Source: Lachnospiraceae bacterium (GTDB lineage: Bacteria; Bacillota; Clostridia; Lachnospirales; Lachnospiraceae). Taken from it: a stretch of DNA of 5,831 nt. Positions within the stretch are counted from its first letter, which is position 1, and each line of letters begins with the position of its first letter. The notes below the pieces were generated by a model. The model made no database searches, was not told where the DNA came from, and worked only from the letters and a program-made list of their open reading frames with translations. Both the position numbers and the translations under genes were made by a program. The stretch lies in NCBI GenBank assembly GCA_009774585.1, contig VSOA01000244.1, forward strand, positions 1 through 5,831, read 5' to 3'. Positions 5,560 to 5,831 of this stretch are shown in pieces.

Positions 5560-5831
5560 CTATCTGCTCTGAACAATCTCATAAGTAACAGGAAGTCCGT
5601 TATATGTGACTTCGAGACTGTAACCTGCATCCTGATTATCCGGAGTATATGAGAATGCCAGCAATACATAATTGCCTAAGTTTTCCTCAATAACGCGGTC
5701 GCGAGGAGTGTTGAAGAAGTCAAAATTAACAATGTCAATTATAACTCGATCATTCGCACCGACGTTTTTTATGATATTAGGCTCATAAGCGTAGGTGTGC
5801 GGCAGTCCGTTGTAGTAGAGATATTGTAGAC
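5560..5831 (-). CDS. 3' end of an unrecognised gene (C-terminal 89 residues)
   Basis: Reading inward from the right edge of the window on the - strand, one frame is open for 89 codons and ends at TAG (5560-5562). It contains no Met codon, so it is the C-terminal part of a gene that begins outside the window. The composition is protein-like: alternating hydrophobic and polar residues typical of beta strands (RVIIDIVNFDFF, NYVLLAFSYTP, SLEVTYNGLPVTYEIV). The motif YNGLP followed by a Thr-Tyr pair occurs twice, about 70 residues apart, near the start of the visible part and near the end. There is no membrane segment or catalytic motif that I recognise. I cannot assign a family. It is on the same strand as the DUF4474-like gene, 80 bp upstream of it. 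Confidence 0.75.
   Translation of the reverse strand, partial: LQYLYYNGLPHTYAYEPNIIKNVGANDRVIIDIVNFDFFNTPRDRVIEENLGNYVLLAFSYTPDNQDAGYSLEVTYNGLPVTYEIVQSR

Noticed and set aside
1..5831. CRISPR array, insertion sequence, tRNA or rRNA
   Set aside because: No regularly spaced repeats, no terminal inverted repeats with a transposase and no tRNA-like or rRNA-like stretch were seen on either strand.

Overview
The window looks like chromosomal DNA of a Gram-positive Clostridia member, most likely Lachnospiraceae. Reasons: AT-rich intergenic DNA, strong AAGGAGG-type ribosome binding sites, a TATAAT promoter, a lipoprotein-anchored sugar-binding protein, and a protein of a type (DUF4474-like) that I associate with that family. 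I made this assignment from memory, without a database search.

Layout. Positions 1-220 are a non-coding control region with a consensus -10 box, an inverted repeat abutting the -35 region and a perfect 12-bp palindrome at the window edge. Positions 221-3591 (+ strand) hold a three-gene carbohydrate ABC importer operon: a solute-binding lipoprotein and two permeases. All three resemble the Bacillus subtilis arabino-oligosaccharide importer AraN-AraP-AraQ. A hairpin with a T-run between the binding-protein gene and the permease genes probably attenuates transcription so that binding protein is made in excess. No ATPase gene is present, which fits importers of this class that use a shared MsmX-type ATPase encoded elsewhere. 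A terminator hairpin near 3622-3668 closes the operon.

Positions 3675-5831 (- strand) converge on the operon. The gene order in transcription direction is: the 3' end of an unrecognised gene with no internal Met (5560-5831), an 80-bp gap with a candidate promoter and an AT-rich inverted repeat, a DUF4474-like membrane-anchored Cys-rich protein with a His/Cys/Arg-rich tail (4523-5479), and, 26 bp later, a calcineurin-like metallophosphoesterase (3675-4496) with all five metal-site motifs. The last two probably share a transcript.

Functionally, the + strand operon captures plant-derived oligosaccharides, probably arabinose-containing, and moves them into the cytoplasm. The - strand pair is an enzyme of unknown substrate beside an uncharacterised membrane-anchored protein. 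I see no CRISPR array, insertion sequence, tRNA, rRNA or phage gene. Most of the window is ordinary. The least explained parts are the DUF4474-like protein with its unusual tail, its pairing with the phosphoesterase, and the partial gene at the right edge.
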